A stretch of DNA of 64,000 nt, from NCBI RefSeq assembly GCF_026672275.1, contig NZ_JANQCD010000012.1:1-64000 (forward strand), in the 5' to 3' direction. Source of the DNA: Marinifilum sp. D737. Lineage in GTDB: Bacteria > Bacteroidota > Bacteroidia > Bacteroidales > Marinifilaceae. Position numbers and translations under genes: made by a program. Numbering within the stretch: the stretch's first letter is position 1; each line of letters opens with the position of its first letter. Positions 20,272 to 29,866 of the stretch are shown piece after piece. The notes under the pieces are model-generated. The model was not told where the DNA came from and made no database searches. It saw nothing but the letters and a program-made list of their open reading frames with translations.

Positions 20272-21510
20272 TTAATCTATTTTTTTATCATCGTTTTGAA
20301 GATTCCACTTCACATCCTGATGTAACATGTGACCCATTTTTTTCATTTTGGTCATCATGTAAAATTCATTTTTTTCATGATGTGTCATTTCAATTTCTTC
20401 ACGATCAACAATCTTGATGCCGTAACCTTTTAAGCCTGCTACTTTTAGTGGATTGTTGGTCATTAGTTTTAAATTCTTAACTCCCAAATCAGCAAGAATT
20501 GCAGCTCCAATACCATAATCACGCAAGTCAGCTTTAAAACCAAGAGCAAGGTTTGCTTCAACAGTATCCATTCCCATATCTTGTAATTGGTAGGCACGAA
20601 GCTTGTTGATCAAACCAATTCCACGACCTTCTTGGCGCATGTACAACAATACACCACGACCCGCTTTTTCAATTCTTTTTAGTGCTTCCTGTAATTGCTC
20701 TCCACAATCGCAACGAAGCGAACCAAAAGCATCTCCAGTTAAACATTCAGAATGAACACGTGTAAGAATAGGCTCATCGGTATCAACATTCCCTTTTACC
20801 AAGGCAACATGATGTTCGCCGGTAATTTTATTCACATAACCATGAGCTCTGAATTCTCCATGCTGTGTTGGCATAGCAGTTTCGGTCACCTTTTCAATCA
20901 TGGTTTCTGTCTGGCGACGATATTCTATTAAATCAGCAATGGTGATCATTTTCAGGTCGTGCTTTTCGATATATTCCTTCAGTTGAGGAACACGAGCCAT
21001 TGTACCATCTTCGTTCATGATTTCACAAATCACACCTGCAGGATACAAACCTGCCATACGAGCCAAATCTACAGCTGCTTCGGTATGACCAGCACGAACC
21101 AATACACCATTTTTACGAGCCACCAATGGGAAAATGTGTCCCGGACGAGTAAAGTCTTCAGGTTTAGCATCATTTTCCAATACTCTTTTAATGGTATGAG
21201 CACGTTCATGAGCAGAAATTCCGGTTGTACAATCAGCTGCATCTATACTAACAGTAAAAGCAGTTTGCTTGGCATCGGTATTGTTGTACACCATCATATC
21301 GATATCCAATTCGTCCAAACGCTCTTTTACTATTGGCATACAAATTAATCCTCCGGCCTGACGAGCCATAAAATTAATTGCCTCAGGGGTTACCATTTCG
21401 GCAGCCATTAATAAATCACCTTCATTCTCGCGATCTTCATCATCCACCACTACAATCATCTTACCTTGTCTGATGTCTTCAATCGCCTCTTCAATAGTAT
21501 GAAATTCCAT
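20272..21510 (-). CDS. ribBA: Bifunctional DHBP synthase / GTP cyclohydrolase II
   Basis: 412 aa. Residues ~1-205 are Rib[22 protein letters not shown] has the acidic metal-binding loop, and RPGHIFPL and [10 protein letters not shown] follow. Residues ~215-400 are RibA: the zinc ligands in the [20 protein letters not shown] segment and the RQEGRGIGL motif. The protein starts both branches of riboflavin synthesis, from ribulose-5-phosphate and from GTP. The RibA half has all visible catalytic residues, so both activities should be intact. Third gene of the rib operon, 24 bp after ribE. Confidence 0.97.
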   Translation of the reverse strand: MEFHTIEEAIEDIRQGKMIVVVDDEDRENEGDLLMAAEMVTPEAINFMARQAGGLICMPIVKERLDELDIDMMVYNNTDAKQTAFTVSIDAADCTTGISAHERAHTIKRVLENDAKPEDFTRPGHIFPLVARKNGVLVRAGHTEAAVDLARMAGLYPAGVICEIMNEDGTMARVPQLKEYIEKHDLKMITIADLIEYRRQTETMIEKVTETAMPTQHGEFRAHGYVNKITGEHHVALVKGNVDTDEPILTRVHSECLTGDAFGSLRCDCGEQLQEALKRIEKAGRGVLLYMRQEGRGIGLINKLRAYQLQDMGMDTVEANLALGFKADLRDYGIGAAILADLGVKNLKLMTNNPLKVAGLKGYGIKIVDREEIEMTHHEKNEFYMMTKMKKMGHMLHQDVKWNLQNDDKKID

Positions 21511-21534
21511 TACTTATCTTGTTTGTTGTCTTGT

Positions 21535-22191
21535 TTATGCAAATCCGTTTTCTTTTAAAAAATCCATTGAAATATCCGATTTCTCCGATTTTTCTTCTTC
21601 CTCTCTGTGGAACATGAATTTCTCTATATATTTAGCTGTCATGTCGCATTCCAAATTGACTTTCTCACCAGCTTTTTTAGATGTTAAAGTTGTATCGTAT
21701 TGAGTTAAAGGAATGATTGATACTTTAAATATCTTCTCATCCACATAGGCTACTGTCAAGCTAATACCATCAATAGCAATTGAGCCTTTTTCAATTACAT
21801 ATTTCAGGATGTTTTTTGGTGCAGCAATACTCACCCAAATGGCATTGTCATCTTTTTCTTGCCCTACAATTTCTCCTAAGCCATCTACATGACCACTTAC
21901 CATGTGTCCACCCAATCGATCGCCAACACGAACAGCTCTTTCCAAGTTCACCTTGCTACCTGTACCAAGTGTGCCAAAACTGGTTCTGTTCATGGTTTCC
22001 GGCATAACATCAGCTGTAAAACCGGCAGAGTCGAAACTTACTACCGTTAGACAAATTCCATTGGTTGCGATGCTATCGCCCAATTTTACATCATCCATAA
22101 TTTTACTGGCAGAAATGCTCAAACGAATCGATTTTGCTCCTCGCTCGATGGCTTTAATTTGTCCTATTTCTTCTACTAGTCCTGTAAACAT
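21535..22191 (-). CDS. ribE: Riboflavin synthase, alpha chain
   Basis: 218 aa with two lumazine-binding repeats: MFTGLVEEIGQI at the very N-terminus with GDSIATNGICLTV, and a second copy from ~98 (GHVDGLGEI) with GSIAIDGISLTV. It dismutates two lumazine molecules to riboflavin. The C-terminal ~25 residues (EEEEKSEKSD) are a charged tail beyond the catalytic core. Second gene of the operon, 40 bp after ribD. Confidence 0.96.
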   Translation of the reverse strand: MFTGLVEEIGQIKAIERGAKSIRLSISASKIMDDVKLGDSIATNGICLTVVSFDSAGFTADVMPETMNRTSFGTLGTGSKVNLERAVRVGDRLGGHMVSGHVDGLGEIVGQEKDDNAIWVSIAAPKNILKYVIEKGSIAIDGISLTVAYVDEKIFKVSIIPLTQYDTTLTSKKAGEKVNLECDMTAKYIEKFMFHREEEEKSEKSDISMDFLKENGFA

Positions 22192-22231
22192 TTTTCTATT
22201 TTGGCTTGTACAGTCGTTTCATGAAACGTCT

Positions 22232-23326
22232 CTACTTTATTTTTCCTGACAACATTAGGTCATTTCCCAATTGTTGTAACTTAATATCTTCTAATTCTAT
22301 GGCATCCTTCATCAATTCAATGCCTTCTCCTCCTACCGGACTTTTAGCATTACCCCCAATTATTTTCGGTGCGACAAAAGAAATTATTTCATCAACAACA
22401 CCTGATTGTAATGCCGAAAAGTTCAAAGTAGCTCCACCTTCCAATAATACTCCATCAATATTTTGTTCTCCGAGCTTTTGCATCAAACTATTTAAATCGA
22501 TTCTATCATTTAAAGCATCCACTTTTATAACTTGATTTCCTTTGGCTTCAATTTGCTTGATTTTATTGAGATCAGCTTCTTCTGTAACTGCCAAAATGGT
22601 TTTTGCTTGTTCCGGAGTATTTAAAATCTTGGAATCCAGGGGAATTCTTGCTTTGCTATCTACTACAATTCGAATCGGATTCTGACCTTTTCCATTCTCT
22701 AGTCTGGTGGTAAGAATGGGATCATCAGCAATTACGGTATCAACACCAACCATAATTCCTGCCAATTCATTTCTTAATTCATGAACCTTAGCTCTTGATT
22801 TTTCGTTCGAAACCCAACGCGAATCACCTGTTTTGCTGGCAATTTTCCCATCCAGTGTCATGGCAGTTTTCATTATCACGTAAGGAGTTTTCGACTGTAT
22901 AAATTTTAGAAAGGTTTTATTCATTTCGGTCAACTCCTCACACAAGTAGCCGAAATCAACTTCAATGCCATTTTCTTCTAAAATTTTTACACCACGACCA
23001 GCAACCAAAGGGTTGGGATCAAGCATGCCGATAATTACTTTTCCAATTTTATTTTTCACAATGGCTTCGGCACAAGGAGGTGTTTTTCCGTAATGAGAAC
23101 AAGGTTCCAACGTTACATACATCGTAGCTCCTTCAACCGATTCTTTGGCCGAACGGAAAGCATTTACCTCGGCATGAGGACCACCATAAAATTCATGATA
23201 GCCTTCCCCAATTATTTTATCGTCTTTTACAATTACAGCACCAACCAGAGGATTTGGACTTACTTTTCCAACTCCTTTTTTGGCAAGCTCGTAAGCTCTG
23301 TGCATGTATTCGTATTTCTTGCTCAT
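22232..23326 (-). CDS. ribD: Bifunctional riboflavin deaminase/reductase
   Basis: 364 aa. N-terminal deaminase domain: HAEVNAF with zinc-ligand His and catalytic Glu, then TLEPCSHYGKTPPC supplying the two Cys ligands. C-terminal reductase domain from ~150: MKTAMTLDGKIA, then SRWVSNEKSR, and VLLEGGATLNFS near the end. It converts the pyrimidine product of GTP cyclohydrolase II in two steps, deamination and side-chain reduction. First gene of the operon; expression is controlled by the FMN riboswitch and attenuator just upstream. Confidence 0.97.
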   Translation of the reverse strand: MSKKYEYMHRAYELAKKGVGKVSPNPLVGAVIVKDDKIIGEGYHEFYGGPHAEVNAFRSAKESVEGATMYVTLEPCSHYGKTPPCAEAIVKNKIGKVIIGMLDPNPLVAGRGVKILEENGIEVDFGYLCEELTEMNKTFLKFIQSKTPYVIMKTAMTLDGKIASKTGDSRWVSNEKSRAKVHELRNELAGIMVGVDTVIADDPILTTRLENGKGQNPIRIVVDSKARIPLDSKILNTPEQAKTILAVTEEADLNKIKQIEAKGNQVIKVDALNDRIDLNSLMQKLGEQNIDGVLLEGGATLNFSALQSGVVDEIISFVAPKIIGGNAKSPVGGEGIELMKDAIELEDIKLQQLGNDLMLSGKIK

Positions 23327-23415
23327 TTTATTTCCTGAATGTGTTAATGCGTGAATGAGTATTGTTTTTCATTAAAATCAATCACACATATTTGAATTCA
23401 TTTAATATTTATTAC

Positions 23416-23455
23416 AAAAAATGCCCTGAACAGTACATTACTATTCAGGGCATTT
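23416..23455 (-). terminator. Attenuator hairpin of the FMN riboswitch
   Basis: On the minus strand AAATGCCCTGAA and TTCAGGGCATTT form perfect 12-base arms around a 13-base loop and continue into six T. It lies between the FMN aptamer and ribD, so it works as the expression platform. Its 3' arm repeats nine bases of the aptamer (TTCAGGGCA), which gives the antiterminator described in findings. Confidence 0.9.
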
Positions 23456-23525
23456 ATTATACGGTCTGCCAACTGGAATCAATTTTTCCAATGACATGAA
23501 TTAATCAAATCGATCAATTGTTTTT

Positions 23526-23637
23526 TCTTCTCCCATCCAGACTGTACTGTCGGTACTGGAATCTCACCAGTTCAATCCTTTTACAGATTCGCGGACTATC
23601 ACCGCCGGTCGGGAATTTCACCCTGCCCTGAAGAAAC
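23526..23637 (-). ncRNA. FMN riboswitch (RFN element)
   Basis: Read on the minus strand the element has the conserved RFN words in order: CTTCAGGGCAGGGTGAAATT, CCCGACCGGCGGTGATAGTC, CGCGAATC, GATTGAACTGGTGAGATTCC, AGTACCGACAGTACAGTCTG and GATGGGAGAAGA. The P1 ends TTGTTTCTTC and GAAGAAAAAACAA can pair. It binds FMN and controls ribD-ribE-ribBA-ribH by premature termination at the hairpin ~70 bases downstream. Confidence 0.97.
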
Positions 23638-23830
23638 AATAAAATATGTTGAAACAGAGTTTTTAAGCACTGTTTCTGCTACAAATATAGATCTTTAAGT
23701 TTTAAAAACAAATGAAGCTGATATGCTTTAAACAATATTAACAGTTCATTATAGATTTTTAATCTAAAAAAAATACAAGTATCAAGCTTAATGATTGTTA
23801 GACATTTTCGTAAATGGCATTAATTGTTCT

Positions 23831-23838
23831 ATATTTGC
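23831..23838 (+). promoter_or_regulatory. -7 element (TATATTTG) upstream of era
   Basis: An exact TATATTTG, 32 bases before the era ATG, fitting the TAnnTTTG consensus of the Bacteroidota housekeeping sigma factor. The -33 region is not clear. Confidence 0.55.
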
Positions 23839-23870
23839 AAAAATTTTTAAATCACTAAATTGGAGTAAGT

Positions 23871-24752
23871 ATGCCTCATAAGTCAGGTTTTGTAAATATC
23901 ATTGGAAATCCGAACGTTGGAAAATCAACCTTAATGAACAATTTGGTTGGTGAACGCATTTCGATTATCACATCGAAATCGCAAACTACACGCCACAGAA
24001 TTAAGGGAATTGTAAATGGTGAAGATTTTCAAATTGTATATTCTGATACGCCAGGAGTGTTGAAGCCGAATTACAAACTTCAGGAATCGATGATGAAGTT
24101 TTCAACATCTGCATTGGTTGATGCTGACATTATTTTATATGTTACCGATGTGGTTGAAACCATTGACAAGAATGAAGATTTCTTAAAAAAGGTTCAGAAC
24201 ACTGACACTCCGGTAATCCTGATTTTGAATAAAATTGACTTGACAACTCAGGATAAACTTGTTGAGATGATGGACATGTGGAAAGAAAAGCTGCCAAAAG
24301 CAGAAATTTTCCCTATGTCGGCAAAAGAGAATTTTAATGTCTCTAATTTATTTGATAGAATTTTAGAGCTATTGCCTGAAGGACCTCCTTACTTTGCTAA
24401 GGACGAAATGACTGACTTGCCAGCCCGTTTCTTTGTGAATGAAATTATCAGAGAAAAAGTATTAATGAACTACGATAAGGAAATTCCTTATGCTGTGGAA
24501 GTTGAAGTAGAAGAGTTTAAAGATGAGCCTAAGATTATCAACATTATGGCGGTGATTAATGTTGAAAGAATGTCACAAAAAGGGATCATCATCGGTCATC
24601 AAGGTAAAGCACTTAAAAAAGTTGGAACCGAAGCCAGAAAAGACATGGAAGCATTCTTTGGTAAGAAAGTATTTTTAAAGATTTACGTTAAAGTTGCCAA
24701 AGACTGGAGAAATAAAGAGAATAAATTAAAAGGATTCGGGTACAACCAATAA
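23871..24752 (+). CDS. era: GTPase Era
   Basis: 293 aa. G motifs: GNPNVGKST (G1), the switch region SQTTRHRIKG (G2), DTPGV (G3) and NKID (G4). The C-terminal KH domain is visible from ~205, with the RNA-binding IIGHQGKALKKVGTEARKDM loop. Era binds the 3' end of 16S rRNA and assists 30S maturation. It is followed after 77 bp by der, another ribosome-assembly GTPase; the two are probably co-expressed. Confidence 0.97.
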   Translation: MPHKSGFVNIIGNPNVGKSTLMNNLVGERISIITSKSQTTRHRIKGIVNGEDFQIVYSDTPGVLKPNYKLQESMMKFSTSALVDADIILYVTDVVETIDKNEDFLKKVQNTDTPVILILNKIDLTTQDKLVEMMDMWKEKLPKAEIFPMSAKENFNVSNLFDRILELLPEGPPYFAKDEMTDLPARFFVNEIIREKVLMNYDKEIPYAVEVEVEEFKDEPKIINIMAVINVERMSQKGIIIGHQGKALKKVGTEARKDMEAFFGKKVFLKIYVKVAKDWRNKENKLKGFGYNQ

Positions 24753-24829
24753 ATTAATGATAAATTATGAATGATGATTTATGCATCTTGTAAAATTCAT
24801 TATTCTTAACTTATAATTCATAATTAACA

Positions 24830-26137
24830 ATGAGTAATATAGTTGCAATAGTAGGTCGTCCAAATGTTGGAAAATCTACACTTTTTAATCGATTAATAGG
24901 AAGCCGAAAAGCAATCGTGAATGAAACTGCTGGTGTAACCCGCGATCGTAATTATGGGAAAGCAGACTGGAATGGAAAAGAGTTTTCAGTAATTGATACA
25001 GGTGGATATTCATTCAACTCGGAAGATGTTTTTGATGAAGAAATCCGCAAGCAGGTAATGCTGGCTATTGATGAGGCCGATGCCATTTTATTTGTGTTGG
25101 ATGTTCAGCATGGAATGACAGACTTGGATGAGGCTGTTGCGCGAATTCTTCGCAGAACTACAAAAAAGGTTTATCTGGTAGCCAATAAGGCAGATAACAG
25201 CGATTTAATTTTTGCGGCAAATGAGTTTTACTCAGTGGGAATTGGCGATGTTGTTTATCCAATATCATCGGTGAATGGTTCGGGGACCGGCGATTTGCTT
25301 GATGCTGTAGTAGGTGATTTTGAAGAAAAGCCAGAAGAAGAAGACAATGAATTACCAAGACTTGCATTTGTTGGTCGTCCTAATGTAGGAAAATCATCAA
25401 CAGTAAATGCTTTAATTGGTATCGAAAGAAATATTGTTACCGATGTTGCCGGTACAACCAGAGATTCAATTCATACAAGATTCCAAAAATTTGGGCACGA
25501 CTTTATGATGGTAGATACCGCCGGAGTTCGTAAAAAGCCTAAGGTGAATGAAGATTTGGAATTCTATTCGGTAATGCGTTCGATTAGAACCATTGAAACT
25601 GCTGATGTTTGTGTTCTGATTCTTGATGCAACACGTGGTGTAGAAGCTCAGGATCTGAGTATTTTTGATTTGATTATCAAAAACAGAAAGGGTGTTGTGA
25701 TCATGGTGAACAAATGGGATTTGATTGAGAAAGAAACCAACACCATGAAAGAGTTCGAGCAAGAAATCAGAAATAAAATTGCTCCTTTTAATGATGTACC
25801 AATCATCTTTACATCTGCACTTTCCAAACAACGATTATTAAATGTGTTGGAATCTGCATTGGAAGTATATGAAAATAGAGTACGTAAGATTCAAACTTCT
25901 GAATTAAATAAGGTAATGCAGGATGCCATTGCTGCGTTTACTCCTCCTTCGGTAAAGGGGAAATTCATTAAGATTAAGTACGTAACTCAATTGCCTACTT
26001 TGGCTCCAACTTTTGCATTCTATTGTAACTTGCCACAGTACATTAAAGATCCTTACAAAAGGTACCTTGAAAACCAGATTCGTAAAAACTGGGCATTTAC
26101 AGGGGTTCCGATTCAGATTTTTATGAGAAAAAAATAA
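24830..26137 (+). CDS. der: GTPase Der (EngA)
   Basis: 435 aa with the diagnostic pair of GTPase domains: [14 protein letters not shown] at ~8 with DTGGY, and [14 protein letters not shown] at ~183 with DTAGV and NKWD. The C-terminal KH-like domain (~350-435) ends in IQIFMRKK. Der acts in 50S subunit assembly. The 77-bp gap to era is AT-rich and carries imperfect inverted repeats of ATTCATAATT type; there is no terminator in it. Confidence 0.97.
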   Translation: MSNIVAIVGRPNVGKSTLFNRLIGSRKAIVNETAGVTRDRNYGKADWNGKEFSVIDTGGYSFNSEDVFDEEIRKQVMLAIDEADAILFVLDVQHGMTDLDEAVARILRRTTKKVYLVANKADNSDLIFAANEFYSVGIGDVVYPISSVNGSGTGDLLDAVVGDFEEKPEEEDNELPRLAFVGRPNVGKSSTVNALIGIERNIVTDVAGTTRDSIHTRFQKFGHDFMMVDTAGVRKKPKVNEDLEFYSVMRSIRTIETADVCVLILDATRGVEAQDLSIFDLIIKNRKGVVIMVNKWDLIEKETNTMKEFEQEIRNKIAPFNDVPIIFTSALSKQRLLNVLESALEVYENRVRKIQTSELNKVMQDAIAAFTPPSVKGKFIKIKYVTQLPTLAPTFAFYCNLPQYIKDPYKRYLENQIRKNWAFTGVPIQIFMRKK

Positions 26138-26158
26138 TTGCTACAAAGCAATCATATC

Positions 26159-26191
26159 AACCGATTCAGAATTTCTGAGTCGGTTTTTTTT
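26159..26191 (+). terminator. Terminator after der
   Basis: AACCGATTCAGAA and TTCTGAGTCGGTT pair with one mismatch and lead into eight T, 21 bases after the der stop. Confidence 0.9.
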
Positions 26192-26267
26192 GATCTAAAT
26201 TTTATAATTGTTTTCTAAAACTAATGATTTAGTTATATTTATATGATAATTATAAAATTACAACCCA

Positions 26268-27527
26268 ATGAAACAATTTATTTTTACCCTAATACTTACA
26301 AGTATTTTCTTTATCCCCAATGCATCCTCGCAACGTACCAATAAGGTAGACCAATTGCTTTTTAATGGAGAATATGAAAGTGCTATTCCAATTCTTAAGC
26401 AAATGATTGCAAAGGATAGTACAAATAGTAAGCTGTATTTTCGTTTGGGGAAAGCATATCAAAACTTAAATCAGTATGTTCCTGCAATCGAGAATTATCA
26501 GAAAGCACACAGGTTACATCCCAATTCAACTGCTACATTATTTAATTACAGCAATTGCCTTTATTCATCGGGAAATTATCCTGAATCTCAAAAACAACTC
26601 TTAAAACTTCAAGCCGTTGATTCAATGCATTATCAAGGCAGTTTATTGTTGGCAAAGACATATGCTAACCTTAGCAATTACCGTAAGGGTTTGGATATCT
26701 ATGAGAAATTAATTGAGCGTGATTCTTTAAACCCATATTTGCACAAACAAGCTGCCAATTTGAAAGGTAAAATGCAGAATTTTATTGGTGCATTGGCATC
26801 GTATTTAAAGGCATATGAACTTAATCCAAAAGATTTATCGGTGATTCTTCATGTGATTCAGAAATTTTATGAAATGCAAGGCTACGAACAAGCTTTGGAT
26901 TTTTGTAATAAAGGGCTTGAAACTTATCCTAACAATCATCTGATACAGAAAAAGAAAGCCCAGTGTTTGGTTGGTTTGGAATGGTACGAAAATGCGTTAA
27001 ACATTTACAAGGATCTGGAGACGAGAAAAAAACTAAATCTTAGCGGATACAAACAGTTGGGAGTTTGTTATATGCAAACCAGGCAATATGAAAATGCTAT
27101 TAAATCATTTTTAGCTTGTGGTGAAACTTTTGAAAAAGATCCAATGCTTAATTTTTATCTTGGTGTCTGTCACTCTCGTTTAAATGATAACAAAAAAGGG
27201 ATAGAGTATCTGAATAACTCTTTGGTTTATATTACACCTGCAATTAAATCATCAATACATTTGTATTTGGCAAAAGCATACAGTGCCACTCGTGAATTTG
27301 AAAAAGCGGTGATAGAATATAAAAAACACTTTGAACTGGATAATTCCAATCCGGAAGTCTTATACGAAATTGCTACTACTTACGAGGAATTTGGCGATAA
27401 CAAAAAGAAAGCGCTGAAATATTATTCGCAATACATTCGAGAAACAGATGATGTTGGCGGCGAACGTTATGAATACGCCAAATCAAGAATCCTGCACATA
27501 AAGGAGAAAATACACTTCGAAAAGTAA
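26268..27527 (+). CDS. Secreted TPR-repeat protein
   Basis: 419 aa with a signal peptide (about 22 residues, ending ASSQ) and then tetratricopeptide repeats almost to the end; clear units include KLYFRLGKAYQNLNQYVPAI (~55), YKQLGVCYMQTRQYENAIKS (~265) and a late LYLAKAYSATREFEKAVIEY. At least ten repeats are recognisable. Such proteins are common scaffolds in the Bacteroidota periplasm or outer membrane; no partner is indicated by neighbours, and I cannot assign a function. Confidence 0.75.
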   Translation: MKQFIFTLILTSIFFIPNASSQRTNKVDQLLFNGEYESAIPILKQMIAKDSTNSKLYFRLGKAYQNLNQYVPAIENYQKAHRLHPNSTATLFNYSNCLYSSGNYPESQKQLLKLQAVDSMHYQGSLLLAKTYANLSNYRKGLDIYEKLIERDSLNPYLHKQAANLKGKMQNFIGALASYLKAYELNPKDLSVILHVIQKFYEMQGYEQALDFCNKGLETYPNNHLIQKKKAQCLVGLEWYENALNIYKDLETRKKLNLSGYKQLGVCYMQTRQYENAIKSFLACGETFEKDPMLNFYLGVCHSRLNDNKKGIEYLNNSLVYITPAIKSSIHLYLAKAYSATREFEKAVIEYKKHFELDNSNPEVLYEIATTYEEFGDNKKKALKYYSQYIRETDDVGGERYEYAKSRILHIKEKIHFEK

Positions 27528-27570
27528 AAGAATACCTAATTGTTGGTATTGCGAACGCAAGTTAAGCAAA

Positions 27571-27669
27571 CTAAGTTTGTATTGACTTAAAAACGAGCTC
27601 CCGGAACTGAGGCCAGATGAATTCGAGAAATCTTTTGCCATAATATTTCTTTTTAGTGTTTTTACTCAT
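27571..27669 (-). other. Possible 32-codon ORF or gene remnant
   Basis: From ATG 27669 a lysine- and aromatic-rich 32-residue peptide can be read (MSKNTKKKYYGKRFLEF then IWPQFRELVFKSIQT). The frame is open for about 18 codons further upstream. It could be a small protein, a decayed gene end or chance. The region also has palindromes TTGCGAACGCAA (27549) and CAAACTAAGTTTG (27567), which favour a repeat element. Low confidence. Confidence 0.2.
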
Positions 27670-27757
27670 TTGGTTTCGGTTTTCGATTGCTTTTTTTGTT
27701 TCATGTCTTATTAGATCTCCAAAAAATTACTAATTTAGATTGAATTAAAATACAAGT

Positions 27758-28486
27758 ATGCATATAAAGAAAAGTATGAAAATGGCAGATGTGATTCAAA
27801 TGAATTACATGCTAATACCTGTTATTCATCGTTTTGGAATTGAATTGGGATTTGGAGATAAAACAGTTGATCAGGTTTGTGAAGAGAATGAAGTTGATTT
27901 GAACTTTTTTCTTCAGTTGGTAAATGCCTATCATGATCAGGATTATTTTCCCAAAGAGGAACTGCAAAGTATTCCGGTACGTGAAATTATAGCTTATCTA
28001 AAAATGACTCATGCCAGTTACTTAAATAACACTGTAACCGAAATTGAGCAAAAAATTAAAAGTCTGGAATTAGAAGGGAGCGAGGATAAAAAGTATATTG
28101 CCCTGATTAGAAACTTTTTCGAAGGATATAAATCGGAGCTTACAGAACACATTATGCGTGAGGAAGATGTTGTGTTCCCATATGTGTTGGCTGTAGATGA
28201 AATCATAAAATCAGAACAAATTACTGATCAGAATAAAAAGGTTTTTGAGTCGTTTTCGATTGAGGAATATGAGGAAGAGCACGATGATGTTGAGGAAAAA
28301 CTTATGGATTTGCGAACCATCATGATTAAATATGTTGCTCCACCTGCCAATACCAACCTATATCATAGTATTATTCAAGACTTATTTAGGCTAGAGGAAG
28401 ATTTGAATTATCATTCCAGAATTGAAGATAAGGTTTTAATTCCGAAAATTGTTTTAATGGAAAAATCAATTAAGAACCTGTTTTAA
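27758..28486 (+). CDS. Hemerythrin-like di-iron protein with ScdA-type N-terminus
   Basis: 242 aa, cytoplasmic. The N-terminal ~75 residues follow the DUF542/ScdA_N pattern (VIHRFGIELGFGDKTVDQVCEE), without the Cys-Cys motif of true ScdA/YtfE. The rest is a hemerythrin four-helix bundle with a full ligand set: His85, His131 and Glu135 (HIMRE), His175 (EEHDD), His219 and Glu223 (YHSRIE). Relatives repair iron-sulfur centres after nitric oxide or oxidative damage or sense oxygen. The stop codon is nine bases before the start of a LuxR-type regulator, so the two form an operon, which hints at a sensing role. Confidence 0.83.
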   Translation: MHIKKSMKMADVIQMNYMLIPVIHRFGIELGFGDKTVDQVCEENEVDLNFFLQLVNAYHDQDYFPKEELQSIPVREIIAYLKMTHASYLNNTVTEIEQKIKSLELEGSEDKKYIALIRNFFEGYKSELTEHIMREEDVVFPYVLAVDEIIKSEQITDQNKKVFESFSIEEYEEEHDDVEEKLMDLRTIMIKYVAPPANTNLYHSIIQDLFRLEEDLNYHSRIEDKVLIPKIVLMEKSIKNLF

Positions 28487-28495
28487 TGATCGTTT

Positions 28496-29089
28496 ATGCC
28501 TAGAATTTCTATACTAATTGCAGAAAGCACTTGTTTGATTCGAAAAGGACTTGGCTCAGTAATTCAAAAGCTTGGGAATGTTGAAATTCTTCAGCCTGTT
28601 TCGAATAAAGTAGAGCTATGCGATATTGTGAACCGATTAAAGCCTGATGTTTTAATTGCCAATACGAATATGCTTGATTCAGGTTGTGAAGATTTGAAAA
28701 AGCCTTTTATTGCTGCCAATAAAATGAGTTTGGTATTGATATCGGAAGACAAGTCAATTGAGGGCAAATACAATGCTGATGCTTTGATTCACTATAAGGA
28801 TAATCAATCTAAAATTCTCGAAATTATTGAGGAGATAGTGAATCAAAAGGCAGAAAAAAAACGAATTAATAAGTCGAATGAAACTTTAAGTTCGAGAGAA
28901 CAAAATATATTGAAACATATTGCTTTGGGATTAACCAATAAAGAGATTGCAGATCAGTTGTTTATCAGCATACATACCGTAGTTACCCATCGTAAAAACA
29001 TAACACAAAAACTTGGAATCAAATCTGTTTCTGGCTTAACGGTATATGCAATTCTGAACAATTTGATTAACATGGATGAGGTAAAGTAA
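28496..29089 (+). CDS. LuxR/NarL-type regulator with a pseudo-receiver
   Basis: 197 aa. Residues ~1-115 have the receiver fold, but the usual acidic pair is replaced (LIAES) and the acceptor Asp is Asn56 (in DVLIANTNML), so ordinary phosphorylation is unlikely; Lys101 remains. Residues ~130-192 form a LuxR helix-turn-helix (LSSREQNILKHIALGL, then TNKEIADQLFISIHTVVTHR). It is a DNA-binding protein, presumably responding to something other than a histidine kinase. Co-transcribed with the hemerythrin-like protein upstream. Its stop codon abuts the stop of the convergent MBL-fold gene. Confidence 0.87.
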   Translation: MPRISILIAESTCLIRKGLGSVIQKLGNVEILQPVSNKVELCDIVNRLKPDVLIANTNMLDSGCEDLKKPFIAANKMSLVLISEDKSIEGKYNADALIHYKDNQSKILEIIEEIVNQKAEKKRINKSNETLSSREQNILKHIALGLTNKEIADQLFISIHTVVTHRKNITQKLGIKSVSGLTVYAILNNLINMDEVK

Positions 29090-29866
29090 TTACAGCTCTA
29101 TAACTGCACCCGCGGCCAATTTCAACAAGTTGAAGCTTTTTGCAAATTCATCGCGAACTTTGAAACTTGTGCAATGAGTTGGCCCAAGAAATTTAATGTT
29201 TTCAGCTTTTAGATATTCAATTGTTTTAATGGTAAGTTCGTCTATCTCCTTCAAATGAAAACCGCCAATTACTGCATAAACAGTATTGGTCTTACATACT
29301 TCCTTAGCATATTCAATAGTATTGCAAATGCCTGAGTGAGCACAACCGCTAATCACAATTAAGCCTTTGGAACTGCTTACTGCAACTGCTGAATCATCAG
29401 GAACAAAATCGGGAGATCCATCGGGCAATAAAAAAGGACTTTCTTTCGATTCAAAATCATTAACCCTGGGGATTTGTCCCAAGAATACCATATTTTCAGA
29501 AATCCACAAAGGCTTTTTGCTTTCCTTAATTTTAAGGTTTTCCGAAAGCTCCTCTTTGTTCATAGATAAACCTACGTGGGTATTGTTGCGTTTTCGATGC
29601 CTGGTAATAAAACAATCAGGGTGTAAAATCAGCTCCTTACCTGATAAATACTTTAAACCATCTCCATGATCCCAATGACCATGACTCAGAATTACAGTAT
29701 CAATATCGGAAAAATCTTCATCTAACTTTTTGGCATTCTTTGCAAACAACTCGTTTGGACCTGCATCGAATAAAATTTTCTTATCGGATTCTACAAGTAC
29801 CGAAAATCCATGAACCGATTCAAAACCTTCTGTTGCTGTATTATCTAATAGTATTTTCAGCTTCAT
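29090..29866 (-). CDS. MBL-fold metallo-hydrolase
   Basis: 258 aa, cytoplasmic. Zinc-binding motif ILSHGHWDHGDG at ~59-70, then the HPDCF and SGCAHSGICN histidines and FHLKEID. This is the branch often annotated as 7,8-dihydropterin-6-yl-methyl-4-(beta-D-ribofuranosyl)aminobenzene 5'-phosphate synthase-like; the real substrate is unknown. Its ATG overlaps the stop codon of the histidine kinase gene (TAATG), so the two are translationally coupled. Confidence 0.82.
   Translation of the reverse strand: MKLKILLDNTATEGFESVHGFSVLVESDKKILFDAGPNELFAKNAKKLDEDFSDIDTVILSHGHWDHGDGLKYLSGKELILHPDCFITRHRKRNNTHVGLSMNKEELSENLKIKESKKPLWISENMVFLGQIPRVNDFESKESPFLLPDGSPDFVPDDSAVAVSSSKGLIVISGCAHSGICNTIEYAKEVCKTNTVYAVIGGFHLKEIDELTIKTIEYLKAENIKFLGPTHCTSFKVRDEFAKSFNLLKLAAGAVIEL

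Noticed and set aside
24753-24829. Inverted repeats of the ATTCATAATT type between era and der
   Set aside because: Pairing is imperfect and the sequence is very AT-rich; typical low-complexity spacer.
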